In this document: piece after piece, positions 8,002 through 16,748 of the stretch | Layout of the letters: each line of letters starts with the position of its first letter | How positions within the stretch are numbered: the first letter of the stretch is position 1 | Assembly (NCBI RefSeq): GCF_902497855.1 | Contig: NZ_CABVHU010000022.1 | Location: forward strand, 45,955-109,954 | Direction of reading: 5' to 3' | From: Pseudomonas fluorescens | GTDB lineage: Bacteria; Pseudomonadota; Gammaproteobacteria; Pseudomonadales; Pseudomonadaceae | DNA: 64,000 nucleotides | Notes under the pieces: model-generated | Seen by the model: only the letters and a program-made list of their open reading frames with translations | The model's database searches: none | What the model was told of the DNA's origin: nothing | Program-made: the position numbers and the translations under genes

Positions 8002-8832
8002 ATGACTGACTGGCCACTGGCTCAGACCTATCGCTTCAACGGGCACTCCGTGCGTTTCGCCGTCCGGGGCGACGGTCCGCCGCTGGTGTTTGTGCATGGC
8101 ACACCCTTCTCCTCTTATGTATGGCACCGGATTGCGCCGCATTTCATCGCCACGCACCGGGTGCATTACTTTGACCTGCTGGGTTATGGGCTCTCCGACA
8201 AAGTCGACGACGACGTGTCCCTGGGTGTGCAGAACGAACTGCTGGCCCGGCTGCTGGAGCATTGGGGCCTGGATTGCCCGGACGTGGTGGCCCACGATTT
8301 CGGCGGCGCTACCGTGTTGCGTGCACATCTGCTCAATGGCAAGGATTACCGCAGCCTGACGCTGATCGACCCGGTGGCGCTATCGCCCTGGGGCTCGCCC
8401 TTCGTGCAGCATGTGCGTCAGCATGAGGCAGCGTTCAGCGGACTGCCCGATTACATTCAGCAGGTCGTCGTGCCGGCCTATATCCGTGGCGCGATCAAAC
8501 GTGAAATCCCGGACGACGAACTCGCCCCTTATGTCCAGCCGTGGCTGGGGGATCCGGGGCAAGCGGCGTTTTATCGACAGATCGCGCAGATGGATGAGCG
8601 TTATACCCGGGAGGTCGAGGGGCTATACCCGACCATTCGCTGCCCGGTGCAGATTCTCTGGGGCGAGGACGATCAGTGGATTCCCCTCGAGCGTGGGCGG
8701 GCGTTGCACGGGATGATCCCGGGGTCGCAGTTTTATCCGGTTCCGAATGCCGGACATCTGGTTCAGGAAGATGCACCTGAAGCCATCGTCGCGGCGTTGC
8801 TGCGGTTTCTGCCACTACATAAATCCCGCTGA
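8002..8832 (+). CDS. Alpha/beta hydrolase, haloalkane dehalogenase/epoxide hydrolase type
   Basis: A 276-residue cytosolic hydrolase. The oxyanion-hole motif is HGTPFSS (about 32-38). The nucleophile elbow is AHDFGG with Asp99 in place of the usual Ser. The acid lies near WGEDDQWIP (about 222-230) and the base in NAGHLVQE (His about 252). An Asp elbow marks haloalkane dehalogenases, fluoroacetate dehalogenases and epoxide hydrolases rather than esterases, so the product should form through an aspartyl-ester intermediate. The frame opens at 7927, inside the terminator; ATG 8002 has AAGAGGA and normal spacing. It stands alone and the substrate is unknown. Confidence 0.82.
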   Translation: MTDWPLAQTYRFNGHSVRFAVRGDGPPLVFVHGTPFSSYVWHRIAPHFIATHRVHYFDLLGYGLSDKVDDDVSLGVQNELLARLLEHWGLDCPDVVAHDFGGATVLRAHLLNGKDYRSLTLIDPVALSPWGSPFVQHVRQHEAAFSGLPDYIQQVVVPAYIRGAIKREIPDDELAPYVQPWLGDPGQAAFYRQIAQMDERYTREVEGLYPTIRCPVQILWGEDDQWIPLERGRALHGMIPGSQFYPVPNAGHLVQEDAPEAIVAALLRFLPLHKSR

Positions 8833-8848
8833 AGCACCCCATATCCCC

Positions 8849-8940
8849 TGTAGGAGCTGGCTTGCCAGCGAAGGCGGTGGCTCAGTAAACACTTGTATTG
8901 ACTGACACACAGTCTTCGCTGGCAAGCCAGCTCTTACAGG
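8849..8940. repeat. REPIN-type inverted REP pair, right arm slightly decayed
   Basis: Left arm TGTAGGAGCTGGCTTGCCAG; the right arm has CTCTTACAGG instead of CTCCTACAGG. It lies between the hydrolase gene and codB. Confidence 0.8.
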
Positions 8941-9076
8941 GGTTCTGTGTTCTTTCAGATAGTTCGCGCCCTCCCCGAACCAAACGCCTCCGCTCGTCTA
9001 TAAATAACAACACCGGCCCCGCTTGGCACGACGGCTGCAACACCCTTCGCGTCCTCCCCCCAGCAAGGAACGCCCC

Positions 9077-10348
9077 ATGACGCAGAACGCTCCCGGCAAC
9101 GATTACCCCCTCAGCGAAGTCCCGATGCACGCCCGCAAAGGCCTGGCCTCCACCGCCATGGTGTTGCTGGGTTTCACCTTCTTTACCGCGACCATGTTCG
9201 CCGGCGGCAAGCTCGGTGTGGCGTTCGGTTTCGGCGAAATGATGGCAGTGATCATCGTCGGCAATCTGCTGCTGGGGATCTACGCCGCAGGCCTGGGTTA
9301 CATTGCGTTCAAGAGTGGCCTCAATTCGGTGCTGATGGGGCGTTTCTGCTTTGGCGAAATCGGCAGCAAGCTCAGCGACCTGATCCTCGGCTTCACTCAG
9401 ATCGGCTGGTACGCCTGGGGCACGGCGACCGCGGCCGTGGTGTTGGGCAAGTATCTTGAGTTGAGCGAAGGCACAGTAATGGGCCTGATGGTGCTGTTCG
9501 GCATGATGTTTTGCGCCACGGCCTATGTCGGCTATCGCGGACTGGAAATTCTGTCGTACATCGCCGTGCCCGCCATGATGCTGCTGCTGATGCTGTCGAT
9601 GTGGGTCGCCACGACCAAGGTCGGCGGGCTCGATGGCTTGCTGGCGGTCGTGCCGACGGCGACCCTCGATTGGTCGACCGCCATCACGCTGGTGTTCGGC
9701 ACCTTTGTCAGTGGCGCGACCCAGGCGACCAACTGGACGCGCTTCTCGCGCTCGGCCCGGGTCGCCGTGCTGGCGAGCCTGATCGGTTTTTTTGTCGGCA
9801 ACGGCCTGATGGTGTTGATCGGCGCGTACGGCGCCATCGTCTACCAGCAACCGGACGTGGTGGAAGTGTTGCTGTTGCAAGGGTTCGCCATGGCCGCGAT
9901 GGCGATGTTGCTGCTCAACATCTGGAGCACCCAGGACAACACCATCTACAACTTCGCCGTCGCCGGCTGCAACCTGCTGCGCACCCGCCGGCGCAAAACC
10001 GTGACCCTGGCCGGCGCGGTGATCGGTACGCTGCTGGCGCTGCTGGGCATGTACGACTATCTGGTGCCCTACCTGATTCTGCTGGGCACGGTGATTCCGC
10101 CGATCGGTGGCGTGATCATGGCGGACTTTTTCTTTCGCTACCGCGGTCAATATCCACGTCTGGCCGATGCCCGATTGCCGGCGTTCAATGGCTCAGGCCT
10201 GGGCGCCTATGCGGTCGGCACCGTCGCTGCGTTCAGTTCGCCATGGGTTGCGCCGCTGGCGGGGATTGCCGCTGCCGCGCTAACGTATGTGATATTGACC
10301 GGGGTACTCGGCACCCGTACCGCCAACGCGCCACTAGAAGATCTATAA
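9077..10348 (+). CDS. codB: Cytosine permease
   Basis: A 423-residue inner-membrane transporter of the NCS1 family with about 12 hydrophobic segments. It should carry cytosine into the cell by proton or cation symport. The N-terminus (PLSEVPMHARKGLAST) and GQ-rich segments match CodB. The frame opens at 9023, but ATG 9077 follows AAGGAA and gives the normal length. codA follows after 13 bases, so the two form a cytosine-salvage operon. A long frame on the opposite strand is a shadow. Confidence 0.92.
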   Translation: MTQNAPGNDYPLSEVPMHARKGLASTAMVLLGFTFFTATMFAGGKLGVAFGFGEMMAVIIVGNLLLGIYAAGLGYIAFKSGLNSVLMGRFCFGEIGSKLSDLILGFTQIGWYAWGTATAAVVLGKYLELSEGTVMGLMVLFGMMFCATAYVGYRGLEILSYIAVPAMMLLLMLSMWVATTKVGGLDGLLAVVPTATLDWSTAITLVFGTFVSGATQATNWTRFSRSARVAVLASLIGFFVGNGLMVLIGAYGAIVYQQPDVVEVLLLQGFAMAAMAMLLLNIWSTQDNTIYNFAVAGCNLLRTRRRKTVTLAGAVIGTLLALLGMYDYLVPYLILLGTVIPPIGGVIMADFFFRYRGQYPRLADARLPAFNGSGLGAYAVGTVAAFSSPWVAPLAGIAAAALTYVILTGVLGTRTANAPLEDL

Positions 10349-10361
10349 AAGGATTCGCCCG

Positions 10362-11609
10362 ATGCACATCATCAACGCCCGCCTGCGCAACCAAGAAGGG
10401 TTGCATGAGTTGCACCTGGAAAACGGCCTGATCAGCAACATCGGCCGACAGACCGAGGCGCCGACCCTGGGGCCCGATGACCTGGACGCCGGCGGCAATC
10501 TGGTGGTGCCCCCCTTCGTCGAGCCGCATATCCACCTCGATGCGACGCTGACCGCCGGCGAGCCGCGCTGGAACATGAGCGGCACGTTGTTCGAGGGCAT
10601 CGAGTGCTGGAGCGAGCGCAAGGTGACGATCACCGGGGAAGACACCAGGACCCGCGTCAGGAAAACCCTCCAGAGTCTCGCCGCCCACGGCATCCAGCAC
10701 GTGCGCACCCACGTCGACGTCACCGACCCGCAACTGACGGCGTTGAAGGCGATGCTCGAAATGCGCGAGGAAAGCCGGCACCTGGTCGACATGCAGATCG
10801 TCGCCTTCCCCCAGGAGGGCATCGAGTCGTACCGCAATGGCCGGGAGCTGATGGAAGAAGCGATTCGCATGGGCGCCGATGTGGTCGGCGGCATTCCACA
10901 TTTCGAGTACACCCGGGACCAGGGGGTGAGTTCGGTGAAGTTCCTGATGCATCTGGCCGAGCGCACCGGTTGCCTGGTGGACGTGCACTGCGATGAAACC
11001 GACGACCCGCATTCGCGCTTTCTCGAGGTGCTGGCCGAAGAAGCCCGCAGCCGCGACATGGGTACACGGGTCACCGCCAGCCATACCACGGCCATGGGCT
11101 CCTACGATAACGCCTACTGCGCCAAACTGTTTCGCCTGCTCGGGCATTCCGGGATCAGTTTTGTCTCCTGCCCCGCCGAAAGCATTCATCTGCAAGGGCG
11201 CTACGACAACTTCCCGAAACGCCGTGGCGTGACCCGGGTCAACGAATTGCTCGAAGCGGGGATGAACGTGTGCTTCGGCCAGGACTCGATCGTCGATCCG
11301 TGGTACCCGCTGGGCAATGGCAACATCTTGCGGGTGCTCGAAGCCGGCTTGCACATTTGCCACATGCTCGGTTACCGCAACCTGCAGAGCGCGCTGGACC
11401 TGGTGACCGACAACAGCGCCAAGGCCATGGCCCTGGGTGATCGTTACGGTCTTGAACGGGGGCGGCCGGCGAATTTGCTGATTTTGTCGGCGGACAGCGA
11501 TTATGAGGTGATTCGCAGCCAGGGCTTGCCGTTGTATTCGGTGCGTGGGGGCAAGGTGTTGATGAAGCGGCAGATGCCGGTGGTGGAGTTTTTTGGGGAT
11601 CAGGGCTGA
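10362..11609 (+). CDS. codA: Cytosine deaminase
   Basis: A 415-residue metal-dependent amidohydrolase that converts cytosine to uracil and ammonia. Metal-site motifs are visible: VEPHIHLDATLTAG near residue 47-60, VHCDETDD, ASHTTAMGSY and the Asp in FGQDSIVDPWYPLG. AAAGGA precedes ATG 10362. It sits directly downstream of codB with which it works: CodB imports cytosine and CodA deaminates it. Length matches E. coli CodA. Confidence 0.94.
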   Translation: MHIINARLRNQEGLHELHLENGLISNIGRQTEAPTLGPDDLDAGGNLVVPPFVEPHIHLDATLTAGEPRWNMSGTLFEGIECWSERKVTITGEDTRTRVRKTLQSLAAHGIQHVRTHVDVTDPQLTALKAMLEMREESRHLVDMQIVAFPQEGIESYRNGRELMEEAIRMGADVVGGIPHFEYTRDQGVSSVKFLMHLAERTGCLVDVHCDETDDPHSRFLEVLAEEARSRDMGTRVTASHTTAMGSYDNAYCAKLFRLLGHSGISFVSCPAESIHLQGRYDNFPKRRGVTRVNELLEAGMNVCFGQDSIVDPWYPLGNGNILRVLEAGLHICHMLGYRNLQSALDLVTDNSAKAMALGDRYGLERGRPANLLILSADSDYEVIRSQGLPLYSVRGGKVLMKRQMPVVEFFGDQG

Positions 11610-11627
11610 ATCTTGCGTTGATCGAGC

Positions 11628-11731
11628 GGGCCTCTTCGCGAGCAGGCTCGCTCCCACATTTGATCTTTAGTGAATGCAAATTCCGTGTACGACAGAGATC
11701 AAATGTGGGAGCGGGCTTGCTCGCGAAGGCG
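11628..11731. repeat. REP pair of the GCGGGCTTGCTCGCG subtype
   Basis: Left arm CTCTTCGCGAGCAGGCTCGC and right arm GGGAGCGGGCTTGCTCGCGA enclose inner inverted ATTTGATC/GATCAAAT and a GTACGAC core. It separates codA from the convergent DapF-like gene. Confidence 0.8.
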
Positions 11732-11740
11732 ATCTGGAGT

Positions 11741-12733
11741 TCAACCCATCAACCGAGCCGTACCAAACAGGCTGACCCGACTCAACTCCCCCTGCTCTTC
11801 CTCCAGCAAGATCGGCGCCGTGCCGCCTGGCATGACAACCTTCACTTCCCCCGCCGCAACCCAGCCCACCCGCCAAGCCGCACACGCCACCGCACTGGCA
11901 CTGGTCCCCGATGACGCCGTAGGTCCTTCGCCACGCTCGAACACCCGGGCAACGATTCGCCCCTCGGATTCAAGCATCGCCCATTGCAAGTTGACACCCG
12001 CAGGACAGGGTTCCCCTGCCCCGGTCGGCACGGCGAAGGCAATACGCGTCAGTCCTTCGGACAGTCCCGGTTCACGCATCTGTTCGTTGCTCGGCAATGC
12101 ATCCGCGCGCTCGACAAGGGTCACGCAGTGCGGATTGCCAACCCGCACAAATTGACTGCGTGTCCACGCGGCATTGAGTGACGACAACGGCTGCACGTGG
12201 CTGAGTTCACTTCCGTTAAAAGCAACGCTCTCGACCCCGTGAGCACTGACTGCCCCCGGCCCGAACGAGGGCTTGCCCAGGTCCAGCCAGAACCCGTGTA
12301 CGCCTTCGACCTGCGCCGGCTTCACCGAGGTCTGCCCTGGTGAATCCACGTCGGCCTTATCGTGATGAACCCTGAGTAAACATGCCTCGCTTGCTGGCCA
12401 AAGCCCCTGGTCGCTCAACGCCTGGGAAAAAATCGTCAGCCCGTTGCCGCTGCGCTCGGCCAACGTGCCGTCGGTGTTCACGATCAACAGATCAAAAGGG
12501 GGTGACGACTGGAATGGACCCACCAGCAAACCATCGCTGCAATGGTCCTTGCTGCCGGAGGGTTGTGTGCCGGGCGCCCACCCGCAGTAAGCTTCGATTG
12601 CCGCCAACGCCCAGGCCTCGCGGGTTTGGGCTGCCTGGCAGGCCTGATCGGGCAATTCGATACCGTCGCGGCGCATGTCCTCAGGCGCCACGACCCTGTA
12701 GATATTGCCTCGTGCATCATAACTTCGCGCCAT
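11741..12733 (-). CDS. DapF/PrpF-fold isomerase-like protein lacking both catalytic cysteines
   Basis: A 330-residue protein built as two DapF-like halves. It keeps the two signature loops, ERSGNGLTIF (about 93-102) and GEGPTASSGTSASA (about 269-281), plus GNPHCV. In diaminopimelate epimerase each loop supplies a catalytic Cys; here both are Ser (S95 and S275). It may therefore have a different chemistry, act like the non-Cys member PhzF, or be inactive. ATG 12733 has GAGGG upstream. It is divergent from the MFS gene at 12900 and may be linked to it, but there is no proof. No proline racemase or DAP function should be assumed. Confidence 0.75.
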   Translation of the reverse strand: MARSYDARGNIYRVVAPEDMRRDGIELPDQACQAAQTREAWALAAIEAYCGWAPGTQPSGSKDHCSDGLLVGPFQSSPPFDLLIVNTDGTLAERSGNGLTIFSQALSDQGLWPASEACLLRVHHDKADVDSPGQTSVKPAQVEGVHGFWLDLGKPSFGPGAVSAHGVESVAFNGSELSHVQPLSSLNAAWTRSQFVRVGNPHCVTLVERADALPSNEQMREPGLSEGLTRIAFAVPTGAGEPCPAGVNLQWAMLESEGRIVARVFERGEGPTASSGTSASAVACAAWRVGWVAAGEVKVVMPGGTAPILLEEEQGELSRVSLFGTARLMG

Positions 12734-12899
12734 GGCGCCCCCTCTGGTGGAATCGATTCAGGCACAACATATCGCGAAACAGCGCCTGGCTGTGCAAGGA
12801 TGTCACCCTGCCTGAACGCGATTGCTTCGGGACGCTGATCGAACCCCACCGGTGAGTCACTGTCCCTTGCTGACGCGACGTTTTTTGCCAAGGATAGAT

Positions 12900-14051
12900 A
12901 TGACCAACCTCAACACCCGGACCTCATTCGTTCCCGGTCGCCTGGAGCAGATGTCCACGCGCATCGCCTTTTTCATCGCCGGCGCAGGCATTGCCGCGTG
13001 GGCGCCGCTGGTGCCGTACGCCAAGGCCCGGGCCGGGCTGGATGAAGGCACCCTCGGCTTGCTGTTGCTGTGCCTGGGGGTGGGCTCGATCCTGGCCATG
13101 CCGATGGCCGGGATCCTGGCCACGCGCTTCGGCTGTCGCCGGGTGGCGGTCGGCGGGACGTTGATGATCTGCCTGGCCCTGCCGTTGTTGGCGACGGTCT
13201 CCTCGATTCCGGCGCTGATTGCCGCGTTGTTTCTGTTCGGCGCCGGGCTGGGCACCGTGGATTCGACGGTGAACCTGCAAGCGGTGATCGTCGAGCGGGC
13301 CAGTGGCAAGACCATGATGTCGGGTTTTCATGGCCTGTTCAGTCTTGGTGGCATCGTCGGGGCGGCGGGCGTCAGCGCCTTGCTGGGCCTGGGGGTGTCG
13401 CCGCTGGGGGCGACGCTGGTGGTGGACGTGCTGTTGCTGATCGCGCTGTGCAAGGCCGCGCCGCACCTGTTGCCCTACGGCAGCGAAAGTTCGGGACCGG
13501 CGTTTGCCGTGCCCCACGGCATCGTGCTGTTCATCGGCGGGATGTGTTTCATCGTGTTCCTCGCCGAAGGCGCGGCACTGGACTGGAGTGCGGTGTTCCT
13601 GGCGCAGGAACGCGGGATCGACACTGCCTATGCCGGGCTGGGTTATGCGGCGTTTGCGCTGACCATGACGGTCGGGCGCCTGACCGGGGATGCAATCGTG
13701 CGGCGCCTGGGCGCCACCCGGGTGATTGTGTTCGGCGGGCTGACGGCCGCCGGGGGTCTGTTTCTGGCGACGTTTGCACCGGACTGGGAGATGGCGCTGG
13801 TGGGGTATGCGCTGCTGGGGGCTGGCTGTTCGAACATTGTCCCGGTGTTGTACACCGCGGTGGGCAAACAGACGGTCATGCCCGAAAGCATCGCGGTGCC
13901 GGCCATTACCACCCTGGGTTATGCCGGGATTCTTGCGGGGCCTGCGGTGATCGGGTTTATCGCCCATGGCAGCAGTTTGAGTTTTGCCTTTGGGTTGATG
14001 GCGGTGTTGCTGGTGGCGGTGGCGATTGGCGGGAAGGTGTTGAAGGTCTGA
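12900..14051 (+). CDS. MFS transporter (FucP/YbjJ-like)
   Basis: A 383-residue permease with 12 predicted membrane segments. The segment LVPYAKARAGLDEGTLGLLLLCLG and the following RFGCRRV resemble YbjJ/FucP-like major facilitator proteins. The frame is open from 12822, but ATG 12900 has AAGGATAG before it and precedes the first membrane helix normally. Substrate is unknown. It faces away from the DapF-like gene across 166 bases. Confidence 0.83.
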   Translation: MTNLNTRTSFVPGRLEQMSTRIAFFIAGAGIAAWAPLVPYAKARAGLDEGTLGLLLLCLGVGSILAMPMAGILATRFGCRRVAVGGTLMICLALPLLATVSSIPALIAALFLFGAGLGTVDSTVNLQAVIVERASGKTMMSGFHGLFSLGGIVGAAGVSALLGLGVSPLGATLVVDVLLLIALCKAAPHLLPYGSESSGPAFAVPHGIVLFIGGMCFIVFLAEGAALDWSAVFLAQERGIDTAYAGLGYAAFALTMTVGRLTGDAIVRRLGATRVIVFGGLTAAGGLFLATFAPDWEMALVGYALLGAGCSNIVPVLYTAVGKQTVMPESIAVPAITTLGYAGILAGPAVIGFIAHGSSLSFAFGLMAVLLVAVAIGGKVLKV

Positions 14052-14054
14052 AAA

Positions 14055-14212
14055 GCTTCGCGAGCCTGCTCGCGAAGGCGGCTTTCCTGTCGATAAGATG
14101 TCGCCTGATACACCGCTTTCGCCGGCAAGCCGGCTCCTACATTTGATCGATGTCGTACACGAATGTTGTGTGCGCTGAAGATCCCTTGTAGGAGCAAGCT
14201 TGCTCGCGATGG
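14055..14212. repeat. Cluster of three REP units
   Basis: Three REP cores follow one another: GCGAGCCTGCTCGCGAAGGCG, an inverted CGCCGGCAAGCCGGCTCCTAC and a direct TAGGAGCAAGCTTGCTCGCG (each quoted in part). They separate the convergent MFS and fecA genes and fill the gap. Confidence 0.75.
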
Positions 14213-14227
14213 ATTCACCCCGGTCTA

Positions 14228-16651
14228 TCAGAACCCCACACTGGCCTGCACAAAGAACGTGCGTGGTGCGCCGACGTACATGCCCGAGTTGTTGTCGCTG
14301 GAGCGGGTGAAGTACTGCTTGTCGAAGATGTTTTTCACCCCCGCCCCTACTTTCAGGTTCGAAACCGTCGGGCCGAAGTCATAACCGCCGCGCACGTTCC
14401 AGGTGACGTAACCCGGGATGTCGCCGTACTGGCCATCTGCAGTGCCTTCGGTGATGTAATTGCCGCTGAAGCTGCCGTCGGCGTTCACTGCAACGCCCGG
14501 CGAGCGCTGTTTGGACTGGGCGAAGGCATCGAGGTTGTAGGTCCAGCGGTTGATGTCATACCGCAGGCCGGCGGTCGCCACCTGGCGCGAATAGAACGGC
14601 AGGTCACGGCCCTTGAAGCCTGGAATTTCCCCTTCATAGACCGCGCGGGTGTAGGTGAACCCGGCGTTGGCGGTCAGCCCGTCAAGGCGCGGGTCCAGTG
14701 CCGCCATGTCGTAGTGCACCGACGCCTCGATCCCCTGGTGCGTGGTCGCGCCCAGGTTGGTCCAGCCCGCGTCGTTGCTGATGTATTGCAACTCTTTATC
14801 GAAGTCGATGTAGAACAGCGTCACTTCACCGCCCCACACATCATCGTTGTAGCGCGTGCCGACCTCATAGGTCTTGGCTTTTTCCGGTTCCAGGCCATTG
14901 GCGGTTTCGTCACCCGTGCCCCCCTGGCCGAGCTGGAAATACTGCAGGCTGCCGAACGAAGTTTCGTAGTTGGCAAACAGCTTCCAGGCGTCGGACAGGT
15001 GATACATCACGCTCAGGGCCGGTAGCGGCTCGTTGCTTTCGATGCTGCGGCGCTTTTCCGGGACCGGCCGGCCCGCGGTGTCGAGCACGGGGCGGTCGTG
15101 CCAGTCGGTGCTGATGTGTTCGAAGCGGATGCCCGGGGTGATGGTCCAGTTACCCACATCGATCTTGTCGTCGACATACACCGAATTGGCTTCAGTGCCA
15201 CCGGTACGATCCTGGTACACATGCCCGTCCGACCCCGGACGCACCACCGGCTCGTTGTTGACCAGCGCCAGGCGGCTGGCCTCTTCGTGCATGGCTTCCT
15301 TGAGGTAGCGATAACCGACACTGACCTCCTGGGTGGTCGGGCCGACGTCGAACACACGGGACACCCGCGGCTCGATGCCAAAGGTGTAGTAGGTGCGCGG
15401 GAACGAGCCCAGGGTCTTCTGGTCGCGGGCGGCGATATTGCTGCCACGGAAGCTGTCGGTGTAGTAGGTCAGCACTTCGGCCTGGGTGCGGTCGTCGATT
15501 TGCCGGGTCCACTTGAACGAGACGTCCTTGCGGCGCCCGCTGAAGTTGTCGTTGTTGCGGTCGGACTGAAACGGATTGGCGTCGTACTGCGCCTGGGTCA
15601 GGCCGCCGGGCATGTCGGCGCTGGCGTCGTAGTAGTGAAAATTGAGGCTGAAATCATCCACATCGGTGGGCGCCCAGTGGGTCTTGAGCAGCACGTCGTC
15701 GATGTCGTTGCCGTTGTTGCGTTCACGGTAACCGTTGCCGTTCACCCCCGAGTACAACAGCGCCATGCCGATGCCGTTGTCCGCGGTGCCGCCGACGAAT
15801 GCCGTGTCGATGTGCTTCCAGCCACCGTGCTGGGAGGTTTCCAGGGTGCTGCCGATTTCAGCGGAGGCTTTCTCAGGGATCGCGCGGGTCACGAAGTTGA
15901 TCACGCCACCGACGTTCTGCGGTCCGTAACGCACGGAACCGGCACCACGAACCACGTCGATGCTGTCCAGGTTGCCGGAAGAAATCGGTGCCATGGACAG
16001 TTGTGGCTGGCCGTACGGGGCGAACGCTGCCGGCACACCGTCGATCAACACGGTGGAGCGTGGCGACAGGCGCGAGGTCAGGCCACGCACGCCGACGTTC
16101 AGGGAAATGTCGCTGCCGCCGGTGCCGTTGGCCTCCTGCACTTGCACACCGGGCACGCGCTTCAACACGTCGCCCACGTTCATCGCGCCTTGCTCGACCA
16201 TCGCCTCGCGGCGGATCACGGTACGGGCGCCCGGGTGGTTTTGCACCACTGCCGCATCCGCGTCACCGAGCCAGTCGCCGACCACCTTGATGTCCGTCAC
16301 GCCCAGTTCCAGCGGGCCATTGGCCGCGGTACTGGGTGCAGGCAGCAAGGTCACCGAACCTTCGTCGATCTGGTAGTGCAGACCGCTGCCTTGCAGCAGC
16401 TGGCGCAGCGCGTCTTCTGGCGAAAGGTCGCCATCCACCGCCGGCGCCTGTTTGCCGGCGACCAGCTCAGGGCTGAAAAACACCTGCAGCGAGGTTTGCT
16501 GGCCCAGTTCGCTCAAGGCCTGGCCCAGGGGTTGCGCCGGAATGTGAATAGCCTCGGCGGCAAAGGCCTGGGGCAGCGCAAGGTTGACCGCCAGTGCGAG
16601 GGCCAGGGGCAGCCAAGGGAATTTGTTGTTGTTAGCGGTGGTTTTTTTCAC
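14228..16651 (-). CDS. fecA: TonB-dependent ferric citrate receptor FecA
   Basis: An 807-residue outer-membrane receptor. It has a signal peptide (to about 31), a secretin/TonB N-terminal signalling domain (about 33-105) that talks to FecR, a plug (VVGDWLGDADAAVVQNHPGA onward, with STVLIDGVPAAFAPYGQPQLS) and a 22-strand barrel ending in aromatic F. Long stretches match what I know of E. coli FecA (VGGTADNGIGMALLYSG, YDASADMPGGL, DDKIDVGNWTITPG). The start is GTG at 16651 with AGGA upstream. It follows fecI and fecR in the same direction, so binding of ferric citrate would signal through FecR to FecI to induce fecA itself. Confidence 0.95.
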   Translation of the reverse strand: MKKTTANNNKFPWLPLALALAVNLALPQAFAAEAIHIPAQPLGQALSELGQQTSLQVFFSPELVAGKQAPAVDGDLSPEDALRQLLQGSGLHYQIDEGSVTLLPAPSTAANGPLELGVTDIKVVGDWLGDADAAVVQNHPGARTVIRREAMVEQGAMNVGDVLKRVPGVQVQEANGTGGSDISLNVGVRGLTSRLSPRSTVLIDGVPAAFAPYGQPQLSMAPISSGNLDSIDVVRGAGSVRYGPQNVGGVINFVTRAIPEKASAEIGSTLETSQHGGWKHIDTAFVGGTADNGIGMALLYSGVNGNGYRERNNGNDIDDVLLKTHWAPTDVDDFSLNFHYYDASADMPGGLTQAQYDANPFQSDRNNDNFSGRRKDVSFKWTRQIDDRTQAEVLTYYTDSFRGSNIAARDQKTLGSFPRTYYTFGIEPRVSRVFDVGPTTQEVSVGYRYLKEAMHEEASRLALVNNEPVVRPGSDGHVYQDRTGGTEANSVYVDDKIDVGNWTITPGIRFEHISTDWHDRPVLDTAGRPVPEKRRSIESNEPLPALSVMYHLSDAWKLFANYETSFGSLQYFQLGQGGTGDETANGLEPEKAKTYEVGTRYNDDVWGGEVTLFYIDFDKELQYISNDAGWTNLGATTHQGIEASVHYDMAALDPRLDGLTANAGFTYTRAVYEGEIPGFKGRDLPFYSRQVATAGLRYDINRWTYNLDAFAQSKQRSPGVAVNADGSFSGNYITEGTADGQYGDIPGYVTWNVRGGYDFGPTVSNLKVGAGVKNIFDKQYFTRSSDNNSGMYVGAPRTFFVQASVGF

Positions 16652-16748
16652 GTCGAACGGAGTCCTGTGGATCGCAAGAGTGTGCGCTTGTTAATGCAAA
16701 CCAGTTGCAGTTGGACTAGAAGACGATGAACTCGAAAAAAACCTGAAT

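Noticed and set aside
8882..10150. 422-residue open frame opposite codB
   Set aside because: Low-complexity His/Gln-rich translation; codB on the other strand is unmistakable.
15098..16729. 543-residue open frame opposite fecA
   Set aside because: Shadow of fecA; no start signal and no recognisable fold.
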